Shown here: piece after piece, positions 43,210-52,547 of the stretch | Numbering within the stretch: position 1 is the first letter of the stretch | How the letters are laid out: every line of letters begins with the position of its first letter | DNA from: Xylophilus ampelinus | GTDB lineage: Bacteria > Pseudomonadota > Gammaproteobacteria > Burkholderiales > Burkholderiaceae_C | Reading direction: 5' to 3' | NCBI RefSeq assembly: GCF_901875635.1 | Contig: NZ_CABFMN010000093.1 | Span: 1 to 64,000 of the forward strand | DNA length: 64,000 bases | Program-made: the position numbers and the translations under genes | Notes under the pieces: model-generated | What the model was told of the DNA's origin: nothing | Seen by the model: only the letters and a program-made list of their open reading frames with translations | Databases searched by the model: none

Positions 43210-44012
43210 GCAAGGTCGCAGGCAAGGTCGCGCTCGTCACCGGCGCCACCGGCGGCCTCGGCTCAGCCATCGCGCTGCAGCTCGCCGCCTCGGGTTGCCG
43301 CGTGGTGGTGCACTACGGCCATGACGCTGCGAAGGCCGACGCCGTGGTCGCCGACTGCATCGCGGCCGGCAGCGAGGCCGTGGCCGTGAGCGGCGACCTG
43401 GCCGAAGACGACGCCTGCCGCCGCATAGCGACCGAAGCCGCAGCCGCCTGGGGCCGCATCGACGTGCTGGTGAACAACGCCGCGATCACGCGCTTCATTC
43501 CGCATGCCGATCTCGAGGCGCTCGACTCCGCCAGCTTTCGCCAGGTGATGGACGTGAACCTGATGGGCCCGTTCCAGATGACGCGCGCCGCGTTGCCCTG
43601 GCTGCGCGCGCACGGTGCAGGCAGCGTGGTCAACATCTCGTCGACGGCGGGCCAGGCCGGCACCGGCAGCTCGATCGCCTATGCGGCCTCGAAGGCGGCA
43701 CTCAACAACCTCACGCTGACGCTGGCCCGCGCGCTCGCGCCCGCCGTGCGGGTGAACGCGGTCGTGCCTGGCTTCATCGCCAACGACTGGCTGCTGAAGG
43801 GCATCGGACCCGAGCGCTTCGCGGCGCTCACGGCCGCGCAAATCGCGGCCACGCCGCTGCAGCACGCGGCGACGCCCGACGACGTGGCCGAGGTCGCGGT
43901 GTGGGTGGCGCTGTCGGCGCGCCATCTCACCGGCGAGCTGGTGCGCGTCGACGGTGGACACCACCTGGGACCGGGCTCCGCGGTGGTCCCGAGCGAACGG
44001 AGAGCCCCTTGA
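43206..44012 (+). CDS. Short-chain dehydrogenase/reductase (first in operon)
   Basis: A 268-residue NAD(P)-dependent oxidoreductase. The glycine motif is 'TGATGGLGSAI', NNAA at about residue 91, and the catalytic Ser-Tyr-Lys are in 'VVNISSTAGQ' and 'YAASKAAL'. The C-terminal 'LVRVDGGHHL' is typical of FabG-like SDRs. It overlaps the DppF ATPase at its start and the flavoprotein at its end. The substrate is unknown. Confidence 0.9.
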
Positions 44013-45466
44013 TCCCCGACACCCACACCACGGCCCTCGACCGCCTCGCGCAACAGGCGCACCATGAACGAACGCTGTTCGACTACCCGCCGCGCGAATG
44101 GGTGCCGCCGCGCTTGCGCGACGGCGAGCGGGTGCTCGACGTCGTCATCGTCGGTGGCGGGCAGAACGGCATCGCCGCCGCGTCGGGCCTTCAGCAGGCG
44201 CGCGTGCCCAACCTTCTCATGCTCGACGAGAACCCCGAAGGCCGTGAAGGCCCCTGGGTGACCTACGCGCGGATGATCACCCTGCGCACCATCAAGACGC
44301 TGCCCGGCCCCGCGCTGAAGGTGCCTGCGCTGTCGTTCCAGAGGTGGTACGAGGCCCAGTACGGGGCCGACGCCTGGGAGGCCTTGGTGCGCATCCCCAA
44401 GGAAATGTGGATGGCCTACCTTGGCTGGATCCGCCAGACGCTGGCGATCCCGACGATGCACAGCACGCGGCTCGAACTGATCGAACCCGCCGACGGCCTG
44501 CTGCGCCTGACGGTGCGCACGCCGGCCGGCACGCAGCACATCCTCACGCGCAAGGTGGTTCTGGCCACCGGCAGCACCGGCGCAGGTGGCCGCAACATCC
44601 CGGCTTTCGTCGAACAGAAGCTGCCGCGCGACCGCTGGGCGCACAGCGCCCAGTCGATCGACTTCGCGGCACTCCAGGGCAAGGACGTGGCGGTGCTCGG
44701 CGCCGGCGCGTCGGCCTTCGACAACGCGGCCACCGCGCTGGAAGCGGGCGCCGCGCGCGTCGACCTCTACATGCGCCGCGCCACGCTGCCCGAGATGAAT
44801 AGCGCGCGCTTCATGGAGTTCGAAGGCCTGTACCGCCACTTCGCGGAGATGGACAGCCTGGTGCGCTGGCGCTTCATGCGCAAGATCTTCGCGAGCCCGA
44901 TGCCGCCGCCGCCCGACACCTTCCTGCGCACAACGGCCTTCCCCAACTTCCACATGCACTTCGAATCGGCCTGGGAAGACGTCGGCGTTCGCGATGACGG
45001 CAAGATCGAACTGGTCACGCCGACGGGCACGCACACGGCGGATTTCGCGATCCTGGGCACCGGCTTCGCGGCCAACCTTGCGCGCCGGCCTGAACTGGCC
45101 GCGGTGCTGCCGCACGTCGCGCTGTGGGGCGATCGCTTCGTGCCGCCGGCCGGCGAGGAGTCGCCTGCCATCGCCCGCTTCCCCTTCCTGGGTGCCGGCT
45201 TCGAGCTGACCGAGCGCACGCCGGGCGAGTGCCCGGAGGTCGCGGACATCCACATGTTCAACGGCGGCGCGCTGCCCAGCATGGGCCCGATCGGCCTGGG
45301 CATCAACGGCATGGCGCATGGCACCGAGCGGCTGGTGCGGGGCATCACGCGGGACTTCTACCTGCGTGACGCCGAGCGCTTCTGCGCCGAGTTCCTGGCC
45401 TACGACGTGCCCGAAGCCAAGCTGGTGCCTGCACCGGTGGCCATGCCGTCGCCTTCACCGACCTGA
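44009..45466 (+). CDS. FAD/NAD(P)-binding monooxygenase-like flavoprotein
   Basis: A 485-residue protein. A first Rossmann motif 'VVIVGGGQNGIAAASGLQ' (FAD) and a second 'VAVLGAGASAFDNAATALEAG' (NADPH) are separated as in flavin-containing/N-hydroxylating monooxygenases. 'GPWVTYARMITLRTIK' follows the first. The start is TTG 44009, which overlaps the SDR stop as TTGA, with GGAG eight bases upstream; no ATG fits better. In this operon it could oxidise nitrogen or sulfur of the imported compound (inference). Confidence 0.85.
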   Translation: MIPDTHTTALDRLAQQAHHERTLFDYPPREWVPPRLRDGERVLDVVIVGGGQNGIAAASGLQQARVPNLLMLDENPEGREGPWVTYARMITLRTIKTLPGPALKVPALSFQRWYEAQYGADAWEALVRIPKEMWMAYLGWIRQTLAIPTMHSTRLELIEPADGLLRLTVRTPAGTQHILTRKVVLATGSTGAGGRNIPAFVEQKLPRDRWAHSAQSIDFAALQGKDVAVLGAGASAFDNAATALEAGAARVDLYMRRATLPEMNSARFMEFEGLYRHFAEMDSLVRWRFMRKIFASPMPPPPDTFLRTTAFPNFHMHFESAWEDVGVRDDGKIELVTPTGTHTADFAILGTGFAANLARRPELAAVLPHVALWGDRFVPPAGEESPAIARFPFLGAGFELTERTPGECPEVADIHMFNGGALPSMGPIGLGINGMAHGTERLVRGITRDFYLRDAERFCAEFLAYDVPEAKLVPAPVAMPSPSPT

Positions 45467-45487
45467 ACCCTCCACCTTTGGACTGCC

Positions 45488-46009
45488 ATGACCACACCCG
45501 ACGTGATCGACCGACTGATGGGCCTGCAGCCCGGCGACTTCCTGAGTGACCTTCGCCATGAACGCCCGGCCGTGCGGCAGCACAGCCAGGGCAGCTTTGA
45601 CGCGCTGCTGAATGTGGCCCAGGCGGCCGACCTGTCCCCTGCCGAGCGCGACATGGTCGCGCTGCGGGTGGCCACGCTGCACGCCTGTGCGCCGCTGGTG
45701 GCGCTGCACCGCGAGCGCCTGGCCGCGCTGGGCATTGGACCTGCCGCAATGGATGCCGCCGCGGCGAGCCCGGATGCAAATGGCGCGACGGCTGCCGATG
45801 GCTTCGACGCGCGCACGGTCGCCCTGCTGCGCCACGCCGATCTGCTGACCTTGCGGCCCATCGAGGCGCGGCCCGAGCACCTGCATGCGCTCGCCGACGC
45901 GGGCCTCGCACCGGCCGCCATCGTCACGTTGTCGCAACTGATCGCCTTCGTTGCGTACCAGGTGCGCGTCGTCGCTGGCTTGACGCTGCTGGAACGGAGC
46001 CCCGCATGA
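45488..46009 (+). CDS. CMD-domain protein (Avi_7170-like)
   Basis: A 173-residue protein of the carboxymuconolactone decarboxylase/AhpD fold: 'AERDMVALRVATLHACAPLVALH' (given in part: RDMVALRVATLHAC). The usual CxxC is not complete (one Cys at the catalytic helix), which suggests a non-peroxidase role. I recall a defined but unstudied family, 'CMD domain protein, Avi_7170', usually next to an AhpD-like partner as here. It overlaps that partner (ATGA). Confidence 0.82.
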   Translation: MTTPDVIDRLMGLQPGDFLSDLRHERPAVRQHSQGSFDALLNVAQAADLSPAERDMVALRVATLHACAPLVALHRERLAALGIGPAAMDAAAASPDANGATAADGFDARTVALLRHADLLTLRPIEARPEHLHALADAGLAPAAIVTLSQLIAFVAYQVRVVAGLTLLERSPA

Positions 46010-46575
46010 ACTTCACGCTCGACACGCTCGACTGGAAGCCCTGGATTGCGGCCGTGCCGCTGGAAGACTGCAGCGAAGCACAGCTTGCAGTGCTCGACGC
46101 CAGCAACCGCAGTGCACGCCAGTCGCAGTACTACCTGACCCTGGTGCACGACGCGCCCGCGCTGCTGGAGCGCTCGCTGCTCTTCAATGCCGTGATGTAC
46201 GGAACCAAGGGGCTGCCACGCGCCGAGCGCGAGTTCGCGACAGTGGTGGAGTCGCGCATCAACGGCTGCCCGTACTGCGCATCCGTGCACGCGCGTCTCT
46301 TCGTGCAACTGGCCAAGGACCTGCCGACGATGCAGGGCCTGCTCGCCGACGGCCCCGCCGCACCGATGCCGCCGAGACTGCGCGCCATCGCCGACTACGC
46401 CGCGGCGCTCACCACCACGCCGCCGAGCGCCACGCCGGCGCATATCACCGCGCTGCGCGAGGTCGGCCTCACCGACCTCGAGATAGCCGACGCAACGCAT
46501 GCCGTAGCGATGTTTGCCTGGGCCAACCGCCTGATGCAGACGCTAGGCGAGCCCTTTCTGCCGCAAGCCGCCTGA
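46006..46575 (+). CDS. Alkylhydroperoxidase-domain protein (AhpD-like, Avi_7169-like)
   Basis: A 189-residue protein with the intact AhpD redox site 'INGCPYCASVHARLF' (C-x-x-C with the following His), preceded by 'EREFATVVESR'. AhpD-type proteins reduce peroxides or carry out decarboxylation-like chemistry. It forms a pair with the preceding CMD protein and probably a heteromeric complex (inference). Start ATG 46006 overlaps the CMD stop. Confidence 0.85.
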   Translation: MNFTLDTLDWKPWIAAVPLEDCSEAQLAVLDASNRSARQSQYYLTLVHDAPALLERSLLFNAVMYGTKGLPRAEREFATVVESRINGCPYCASVHARLFVQLAKDLPTMQGLLADGPAAPMPPRLRAIADYAAALTTTPPSATPAHITALREVGLTDLEIADATHAVAMFAWANRLMQTLGEPFLPQAA

Positions 46576-46616
46576 AGGCGGCGCGCGGCGCTGTCACTGT
46601 TCGAGGAGATTCCGTC

Positions 46617-47351
46617 ATGCCCTTTCCCCCTTCGCTCGGTTATCGCATCGCGCTCGTCACCGGTGCCTCGAGTGGCATCGGCGCCTCCACGGTCGAGGCG
46701 CTGACTGCGGCCGGCCTCAAGGTGTACGCCGTGGCCCGCCGCGGCGACCGTCTGCAAGCGCTTGCGCAGCGAACCGGCTGCATCCCGCTGGTGCTGGACA
46801 TCACCGACCGCACCGCCTGCGCCGCCGCACTCGACGGGCTGGAAATCGACATCCTGGTGAACAACGCCGGCGGTTCGCACCAGAGCCCGCTGCAGGACTA
46901 CCCGCCGGACGAGATCGATCGAATCCTCGACCTGAACCTGCGTGCCGTGATGCACCTCAACCGCATCGTGCTGCCCGGCATGCTCGAGCGCGACCGCGGC
47001 CACATCGTGGTGATCGGTTCGATGGCAGGCCACTATCCGATGCGCGGCTCGGCGCTTTACTCCGCCGCCAAGGCCGCGGTATCGCACGCCTTCGACGTGC
47101 TGCGCCTTGACACGCTGGGCAGCCGCGTGCGCTGGACCGAAGTCGCGCCCGGCCGCGTGGCGACCGAAGCCTTCATCAACTCCATCGGCCCCGAGCGTGC
47201 CAAGGAATTCCTGAGCAAGGAAACGCTGCAGCCCGAAGACCTGGCCGCCTCGATCTGTCACGCGCTGATGGCGCCGCCCCACGTGAACGTGAGCCGCATC
47301 GAGATCTATCCGGTCAAGCAGGCGTCGGGCGGCTTTCTCTACGCGGACTGA
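46617..47351 (+). CDS. Short-chain dehydrogenase/reductase (YdfG-like, last in operon)
   Basis: A 244-residue SDR. The glycine motif is 'TGASSGIGAST', NNAG is present, and the catalytic residues are in 'VVIGSMAGHYP' and 'YSAAKAAVSHA'. The layout and the end 'IYPVKQASGGFLY' match YdfG-type 3-hydroxy acid/serine dehydrogenases. It is 41 bases after the AhpD-like gene with GAGGAG upstream and ends the long operon. Confidence 0.9.
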   Translation: MPFPPSLGYRIALVTGASSGIGASTVEALTAAGLKVYAVARRGDRLQALAQRTGCIPLVLDITDRTACAAALDGLEIDILVNNAGGSHQSPLQDYPPDEIDRILDLNLRAVMHLNRIVLPGMLERDRGHIVVIGSMAGHYPMRGSALYSAAKAAVSHAFDVLRLDTLGSRVRWTEVAPGRVATEAFINSIGPERAKEFLSKETLQPEDLAASICHALMAPPHVNVSRIEIYPVKQASGGFLYAD

Positions 47352-47440
47352 AACGACCTGTCGGCTGGGGTGGGTCGCATCGGATCCATCAAGCCGACCC
47401 GATTGCCGCGCAGACTGCACTGTCCGCTTTGCCCGGCCCC

Positions 47441-48409
47441 TCAAACCCCCCGCGTCAAATATACCGCTTCCCGCCCCACGATCGGCTCGCGCGTCGGCAT
47501 GAAGATCGTGCACCCGTCGCAGGGCGAGACGATGGTGCGGTCGCCGTCGGTGGCGATGAGCTCGTCCTTGGCAAAGGTCTCGAAGCCGACCAGCGGGCGC
47601 TCGAAGCGGAACTCGGTGGTGTGGACCATGTGCGTCTGCAGGAGTTCATAGCGGCGCTGCGGCTCCTTGGGCGTGGAGGGCTCGGGCGCGTCGATGAGGC
47701 CGAAGTGGGCCAGAAAGTCCAGCGTCACGGCAGTGGCCAGTTGCGAGGCCGATGCCTTGAAATGCTGGCCGCACTCGACCACCATGGCGGTGCCGGGGCC
47801 GGGCCCGTCGTTGCCGTGGCGGCCGTACTGGATGAGCGGGATGCCCGACCCCAAACCCTGCGGCATGACCAGGTGCACCGGCGGCCGGCCGATGGCCATG
47901 GCAACGGCGCCGTTGCGCTCGAAGGCGGGGTACACCCAGAAGGGCACGACGTCCTGGCTCGTCGAATGGATGTCGAGGATGTGGTCGGCCGCGTCGACCA
48001 CGGTGCGCATGGCGCGGGCGCGCTGCAGTTCGGGGCTGTCTTCGGCGCCGTCGAGCCATTCGCTGGACCAGATGCGGTTCATGTTGTGCACCAGCTGCCG
48101 GCTCTCGAAGGGCTTCTCGATGTCGAAGCTCTCGTACGCGGCCACGTTGGCGAAGCTGACGGTGAGCGTGCCGATCCTGGGCCGCACGCCGGTGTCGAGC
48201 AGATGGGTGGCGGCGACCATGCCGCAGATCTCGTTGCCGTGCGTCAGCGCGTTGATGAGCACGTGCGGGCCGGGGCGGCCGGATTCGAAGCGGTGGACGT
48301 ACTCGACGCCGGTGTTGCCGGCCTTGTAGGCCGACAGGTCGCGCGGCGTGACTTCGAGCGTGGGGAGCGGGGTTGGGGTGTGGGTCATTGCGCCATTCTG
48401 GCGCGTCAT
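47441..48409 (-). CDS. Succinylglutamate desuccinylase/aspartoacylase-family (AstE/AspA) protein
   Basis: A 322-residue zinc carboxypeptidase-like protein. Zinc ligands are H and E in 'LTHGNEICG' and a later His in 'LDIHSTSQD'; the catalytic Glu is in 'MVVECGQH'. These enzymes hydrolyse N-acyl amino acids. ATG 48409 overlaps the stop of the sheath-like gene (ATGA), which argues for that start; ATG 48388 (MTHTP) is an alternative. It is convergent with the long operon. Confidence 0.87.
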   Translation of the reverse strand: MTRQNGAMTHTPTPLPTLEVTPRDLSAYKAGNTGVEYVHRFESGRPGPHVLINALTHGNEICGMVAATHLLDTGVRPRIGTLTVSFANVAAYESFDIEKPFESRQLVHNMNRIWSSEWLDGAEDSPELQRARAMRTVVDAADHILDIHSTSQDVVPFWVYPAFERNGAVAMAIGRPPVHLVMPQGLGSGIPLIQYGRHGNDGPGPGTAMVVECGQHFKASASQLATAVTLDFLAHFGLIDAPEPSTPKEPQRRYELLQTHMVHTTEFRFERPLVGFETFAKDELIATDGDRTIVSPCDGCTIFMPTREPIVGREAVYLTRGV

Positions 48410-50151
48410 CCGCCGGGCTGCAGCACGCCCGCCGCGCTGCCGGTCCAGCGCAGGACGACGAACTCCGCGGGCCGCAGCAGCGCCATGCCGATTTCACACA
48501 CCACCCTGCCCTGGGCGACGTCAGCGGGCGTCATGGTGCGGCTGAGGGCGCACTGCACGTACCAGGCGTCGCGCGGGCGGCCGCCCTGCAGTGCACCCTC
48601 GCGCCACTGGCCCCGCAGGAAGTTGTCGACGGTCGCGCCCACCCGGGCCCACAAGGCCTCGCCTTGCGGCTCGAAGGCGACCCAGCGCAGTCCCGCGTCG
48701 AGCGAGGCCTCGATGGCGTCAACGTAGCGGCGCAGGTGGACGTAGCGCCACTGCGGGTCAGACGACAGCGTGCGGCCGCCCCACAGCACGAGGCCGCGGC
48801 CGATGAACTCCCGAAAGCAGTTGATGCCGAGCGGGTTGAGATGCTCCTGCTCGTGGGTGCTCACGGGCTGCTCTGCGCGAATCACGCCCCGCACCGCCAG
48901 GTCGGCCGGTGCGTGATGCACGCCGCGCTGCAGGTCCGAGCGCGCATACAGGGCTGCGACGGCGCCGCTGGGCGCCACGGTGACCGTCGCGCCGACGACG
49001 CCTGGCGGCGGCAGCGGGTCGGGCACCACCAGGCAGGGCCAGTGCAGCGCGGCGTGCGGCGAATCGACCTCGGCGCGCTGCGCCTGCACGTCCGCCGCGG
49101 TCAGGCCCGGCGCCGGGTCGAGCAGCGCCATGCGCCAGGCCCGCGGTGCGCCGGCATGCGCGACCAGCGCGGCGCGCAGCACGGCGCCGTCGGGGCGCAG
49201 GCTGCTTCCGGGCGCAGCGACGAGGCGCACGTCATCCAGGCCGGCCAGCGTGGCGAAGGCGGCGGCGTAGCTGCCGGGCTCGTCCGCCGCGCCCAGGGAT
49301 GGCAATCGGCCGTCGGTGCCGCCGGCCAGCGGGATGGGCGCCAGGCCGTCGGCATCGGGCACCAGCGAACGCACCGCATCGAGCAGCACCCAGGCATCGG
49401 CCGCCGGCGCGAGCTCCCACCACACGGACGCACGTCCCACGGCGGCCGCCCCTCGCGAGAGCACCGTGCCCACCCACCGTGGATGCAGTGCGGAGAAGGC
49501 CAGCCCCGTCCAGGCGTCCAGCAGCAGGCCCTCGGCGTCGAGGCATTCGATGTCGAAGCTGAGGATGCGGCTCACGCCGACGCGTCCATGCACCACCCGG
49601 CGGCCCTGGCGGTCGTGCCAGCGGCCCTGGGCATCGGCGACGCATTCGAAGATGCCGTCCTCGTTGGCCGTACGCATCAGCGCGCCCGGTTCGGCATGGG
49701 TCATGGCGCGCAAGGTGGCCGGGCTGGCACGCTCGCGCAGCCGGACGATGCCGTTGCCCAGGCGGCCGGGCGTCGCGGCGTGGATCACGATGGACCGGTC
49801 CGGCGCGACACCGTCGGGGTGCAGCGTCGCGCTGGCTGCGGTCGCCGCTGCCGCGGTCCGCTGCACGTACAGCCGCGCGCCGCCGTTGTCGAAGAAGGCG
49901 CGCACGGCCAGTGCGATGTGGTTGGTCCGCGGCGCCACGCCGCCGGCGCCGTCGTCGAGCCACAGCGGCCGCGCGTCGCCATAGATGCGCTCGAAGTCCG
50001 CCACGCTCGCGAGCACAGGCGGCGCGCCTTCCACCGGCCCGCGGCGGGTCGGCCCGACGAAGGCCGCGATGTGCGTGGGCACCAGCGTGATCGTGTAGCT
50101 CGACAAGGGCGTCTCTTCGACGTAGACGCCGGGAGCGGTGGAGGCCGGCAA
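48406..50151 (-). CDS. Orphan phage tail-sheath-like protein
   Basis: A 581-residue protein with the sheath N-terminus 'STAPGVYVEETPLSSYTI' followed by 'THIAAFVGPTRRGP' and 'FERIYGD', and the C-terminal domain 'GVIRAEQPVSTHEQEHLNPL', 'GLVLWGGRTLSSDPQWRYVH' and 'VRRYVDAIEASL'-like 'LRRYVDAIEASLDAGLRWVA'. Contractile tails and injection machines polymerise such subunits. I choose TTG 50151 because AGGGAGG lies eight bases upstream and the family start follows at once; ATG 50250 would add a 33-residue tail unlike the family. No tube, baseplate or other tail gene is near. Confidence 0.88.
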   Translation of the reverse strand: MPASTAPGVYVEETPLSSYTITLVPTHIAAFVGPTRRGPVEGAPPVLASVADFERIYGDARPLWLDDGAGGVAPRTNHIALAVRAFFDNGGARLYVQRTAAAATAASATLHPDGVAPDRSIVIHAATPGRLGNGIVRLRERASPATLRAMTHAEPGALMRTANEDGIFECVADAQGRWHDRQGRRVVHGRVGVSRILSFDIECLDAEGLLLDAWTGLAFSALHPRWVGTVLSRGAAAVGRASVWWELAPAADAWVLLDAVRSLVPDADGLAPIPLAGGTDGRLPSLGAADEPGSYAAAFATLAGLDDVRLVAAPGSSLRPDGAVLRAALVAHAGAPRAWRMALLDPAPGLTAADVQAQRAEVDSPHAALHWPCLVVPDPLPPPGVVGATVTVAPSGAVAALYARSDLQRGVHHAPADLAVRGVIRAEQPVSTHEQEHLNPLGINCFREFIGRGLVLWGGRTLSSDPQWRYVHLRRYVDAIEASLDAGLRWVAFEPQGEALWARVGATVDNFLRGQWREGALQGGRPRDAWYVQCALSRTMTPADVAQGRVVCEIGMALLRPAEFVVLRWTGSAAGVLQPGG

Positions 50152-50318
50152 GCTCAGGGCCTCCCTGGGTTGGGGCGGCTGAGCGCGACGTGGGGGGCGG
50201 AACGGGCAGCCATGGGGGCGCGGGGACAGGTCCGGGAAAGAACGGACCATTGTGGGCGGCGCCCCTCCCGCTGCCCATCTGCCGGATGGCCAGTCCGCGT
50301 GCCCGCGGCGGCCAGGGA

Positions 50319-51314
50319 TCAGTCGGCCGCTTCTTCTTCGTTCGCCGCGTCGTCGTCGTCCGCGCGACGGCCGGTGCCCTTCTTGGCCTTGAGCGCGGCC
50401 TCGCGCCGTTTGCGCAGTTCGGCCTCGGCCTTTCGGCCGTCGCTCAGCCACTTGGTGAACTGGTTGACCGTCTCGAGCGTGATGCGCCCGAGCGCGCCGC
50501 TGCGGAAATCGGTGATCAGCGCCTCGGCGGCCTTCTGCCGGTCGACCCGGCCCCCGCTGACGAGGGCACCGCGCTTGCGGCCGACGGCGTCGAGGATGTC
50601 TTCGTCGGGCTGCGTGCACAGCGCCGCCTGGGCCGTATCGGCCGCCAGCTTGTAGCGGCCGCGCAGCGCCTCGGTGTACTGGGCCTTGAGGTAGGCGATG
50701 AGCTCCAGCGCGACTTCCTCGTCGTCGTAGGCGTTGCGGCCCACCGCGCCGCTGATGGCCAGCCGGTAGCCGCTCTCGGGCACGATGATCTTGGGCCACA
50801 GCATGCCCGGCGTGTCGTAGAGGTAGAAGTCGTCGGCCAGCAGGATGCGCTGTTCCTGCTTGGTCACGCCCGCCTCGTCGGCCGCCTTGGCCTGGCGCTT
50901 GAGGCTCAGGGTGTTGATCAGGGTCGACTTGCCCACGTTGGGCACGCCGCAAATGAGCACGCGCATCGGCTTGGCCAGCCCGCCGCGGTTGGGCGACAGG
51001 CGGTGGCAGGCGTCGATGATGGCCTGGCGCTGGGCCGGCGCGGTCTGGCTGGCGTCCAGGGCGATGGCGCCGGTGGCGCTCTGCGCCTGGTAGTGGGCCA
51101 GCCACTCGGCGGTGCGGGCGGGGTCGGCCAGGTCCTGCTTGTTGAGGATCTTCAGCCGCGGCTTGACCGAGGTCATGCCCTCGATGGCCGGGTTGGCGCT
51201 GGAGCCCGGCAGGCGCGCGTCGAGCAGTTCGATCACGACGTCGGTGGTCTTGAGCCGCTCCGCGATCGCCTTGCGGGTGGCATTCATGTGACCGGGGAAC
51301 CACTGGATCGTCAT
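50319..51314 (-). CDS. ylqF: Ribosome-biogenesis GTPase YlqF/RbgA
   Basis: A 331-residue circularly permuted GTPase that helps assemble the 50S ribosomal subunit. The G motifs run G4 'NKQD', then G1 'GVPNVGKST', then G3 'DTPG', the order unique to the YlqF/YjeQ group. 'WFPGHM' at the N-terminus is the family signature. A charged C-terminal tail (KKGTGRRADDDD...) is unusual but common in this family of Burkholderiales. ATG 51314 (MTIQWFPGHM) is preferred over the longer frame. Confidence 0.93.
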   Translation of the reverse strand: MTIQWFPGHMNATRKAIAERLKTTDVVIELLDARLPGSSANPAIEGMTSVKPRLKILNKQDLADPARTAEWLAHYQAQSATGAIALDASQTAPAQRQAIIDACHRLSPNRGGLAKPMRVLICGVPNVGKSTLINTLSLKRQAKAADEAGVTKQEQRILLADDFYLYDTPGMLWPKIIVPESGYRLAISGAVGRNAYDDEEVALELIAYLKAQYTEALRGRYKLAADTAQAALCTQPDEDILDAVGRKRGALVSGGRVDRQKAAEALITDFRSGALGRITLETVNQFTKWLSDGRKAEAELRKRREAALKAKKGTGRRADDDDAANEEEAAD

Positions 51315-51382
51315 CGGGGCGCGGGCTGCTGGCTGCAAAGAAGGGAAGGCGCGATTGTCCGCGCTCGGCCCCATGACCCGGT

Positions 51383-51450
51383 CTGCTATCGAAATGAGAG
51401 CTGCTTGCGCAAGCGGGACGGGCGCTGGAGGCCGATTTGGCTTGGAAAAC
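51383..51450 (+). repeat. Dispersed intergenic repeat, copy F
   Basis: CTGCTATCGAAATGAGAGCTGC then TTGCGC-n-CGGGCGCTGGAGGCCGATTTGGCTT fits the family well. It lies upstream of ylqF (minus strand) and three bases before the end of the LytTR gene. Confidence 0.78.
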
Positions 51451-51453
51451 GCC

Positions 51454-52383
51454 TCAGGCGGCCGCGCCCGTCAGGGCCTCGCGGTAGCGCCGGCTGCACG
51501 GCACCACGCTGCCGTCGTGCAGGTGCAGCCGGGCATCGCCGCCGTCGGTGGGCTCGATCTCGCGGATGCGGTCGAGGTTGACGGCGTGGCTGCGGTGCAC
51601 GCGCACGAAGCGGGCCGGATCGAGCTGCGCGAGGAAGTCGGTCAGCGTGGCGCGCAGCAGGTAGTCGTGGCCGTTCACGCGCAGGCCGACGTAGTTGCCC
51701 TGGGCCTGCAGCCAGTCGATGTCGGCCGCGGCGATGAGGAACTCGCGCCGCAGCTTGCGCACCAGGAAGCGCTCGGGCCGCGCGGGCGGCGCGCTGCCCT
51801 CGGGCGGCCCGGACTCGGGCGGTGCCTGTGGCGATGGCGCGGGCGCCGCCTCACCGGCCGGCTCCGGCGCATCGAGCACCCGGGCCTCGCCCTGCAGCCG
51901 CAGCAGCCAGAGTCGATAGATGGCGATACCGGCCACGATCGACACGTAGCTGCGCACGTCCTTCAGGTATTCGTACAACCACGAAGCGCCGCCGCCGAAG
52001 TCGTACGCGCCGCCCGCGGCCCAGGCCACCGCCTTGCGCAGCAGCACCATGCCGCCCACATGCAGCGCGCAGAAGCCGAGGCTGCCCGCCACGTGGGCGC
52101 CCGCCGTGCGCCACCAGCCCACGGGCCGGTAGAGCGGAAAGCGGCGCTCGAAGGCCGCCAGCACCGGCACCAGCGCCAGCAGCACGACGTGGCTCGACAG
52201 CTCCCAGCTCACCACCTGCCAGGTGGCCGGCGGGTGCGCGGCGGCCCGTGCGTCGACCAGGGCCACGGCGGTGTTGAACGCCGCCTGCAGCCCCATCAGC
52301 ACGACCCAGAAGCCGATCTCCACCGGCCGCCGCACCGGCGCATAGCGTTCGTAGAAATTCCGTTGGCCCGTCGTCGCACCCAT
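51454..52383 (-). CDS. Membrane-bound LytTR-family transcriptional regulator
   Basis: A 309-residue protein with four predicted N-terminal membrane helices (about residues 22-160), a Pro/Ala/Glu-rich linker (about 170-205) and a C-terminal LytTR DNA-binding domain: 'DIDWLQAQGNYVGLRVNGHDYLLR' (in part), 'RFVRVHRSHAVNLDRIREIE', 'SRRYREAL'. Membrane-tethered LytTR regulators without a kinase sense signals directly at the membrane. ATG 52383 gives the full membrane domain. It is divergent from the acyltransferase gene, its most likely target. Confidence 0.88.
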   Translation of the reverse strand: MGATTGQRNFYERYAPVRRPVEIGFWVVLMGLQAAFNTAVALVDARAAAHPPATWQVVSWELSSHVVLLALVPVLAAFERRFPLYRPVGWWRTAGAHVAGSLGFCALHVGGMVLLRKAVAWAAGGAYDFGGGASWLYEYLKDVRSYVSIVAGIAIYRLWLLRLQGEARVLDAPEPAGEAAPAPSPQAPPESGPPEGSAPPARPERFLVRKLRREFLIAAADIDWLQAQGNYVGLRVNGHDYLLRATLTDFLAQLDPARFVRVHRSHAVNLDRIREIEPTDGGDARLHLHDGSVVPCSRRYREALTGAAA

Positions 52384-52547
52384 GCGGCCGATTCTGGGGC
52401 CGCCGCCGCGGTCGGCCCGCCGCCGGGGCCGGATTTCGTCCCGCCGGGCCACCGCTCGTCCCACCGGCGGGCCCATCCGACCCGCAGACGCGCCGGACAC
52501 GAGGCCGCCGCGCAGCATGCGCCCATCGCCCTCACCCGCCCCGCCCC

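Noticed and set aside
50152..51303. Long N-terminal extension of the sheath-like frame
   Set aside because: The first ~380 residues are the shadow of the YlqF/RbgA gene in another frame on the same strand. ATG 50250 is the only near alternative and lacks family similarity.
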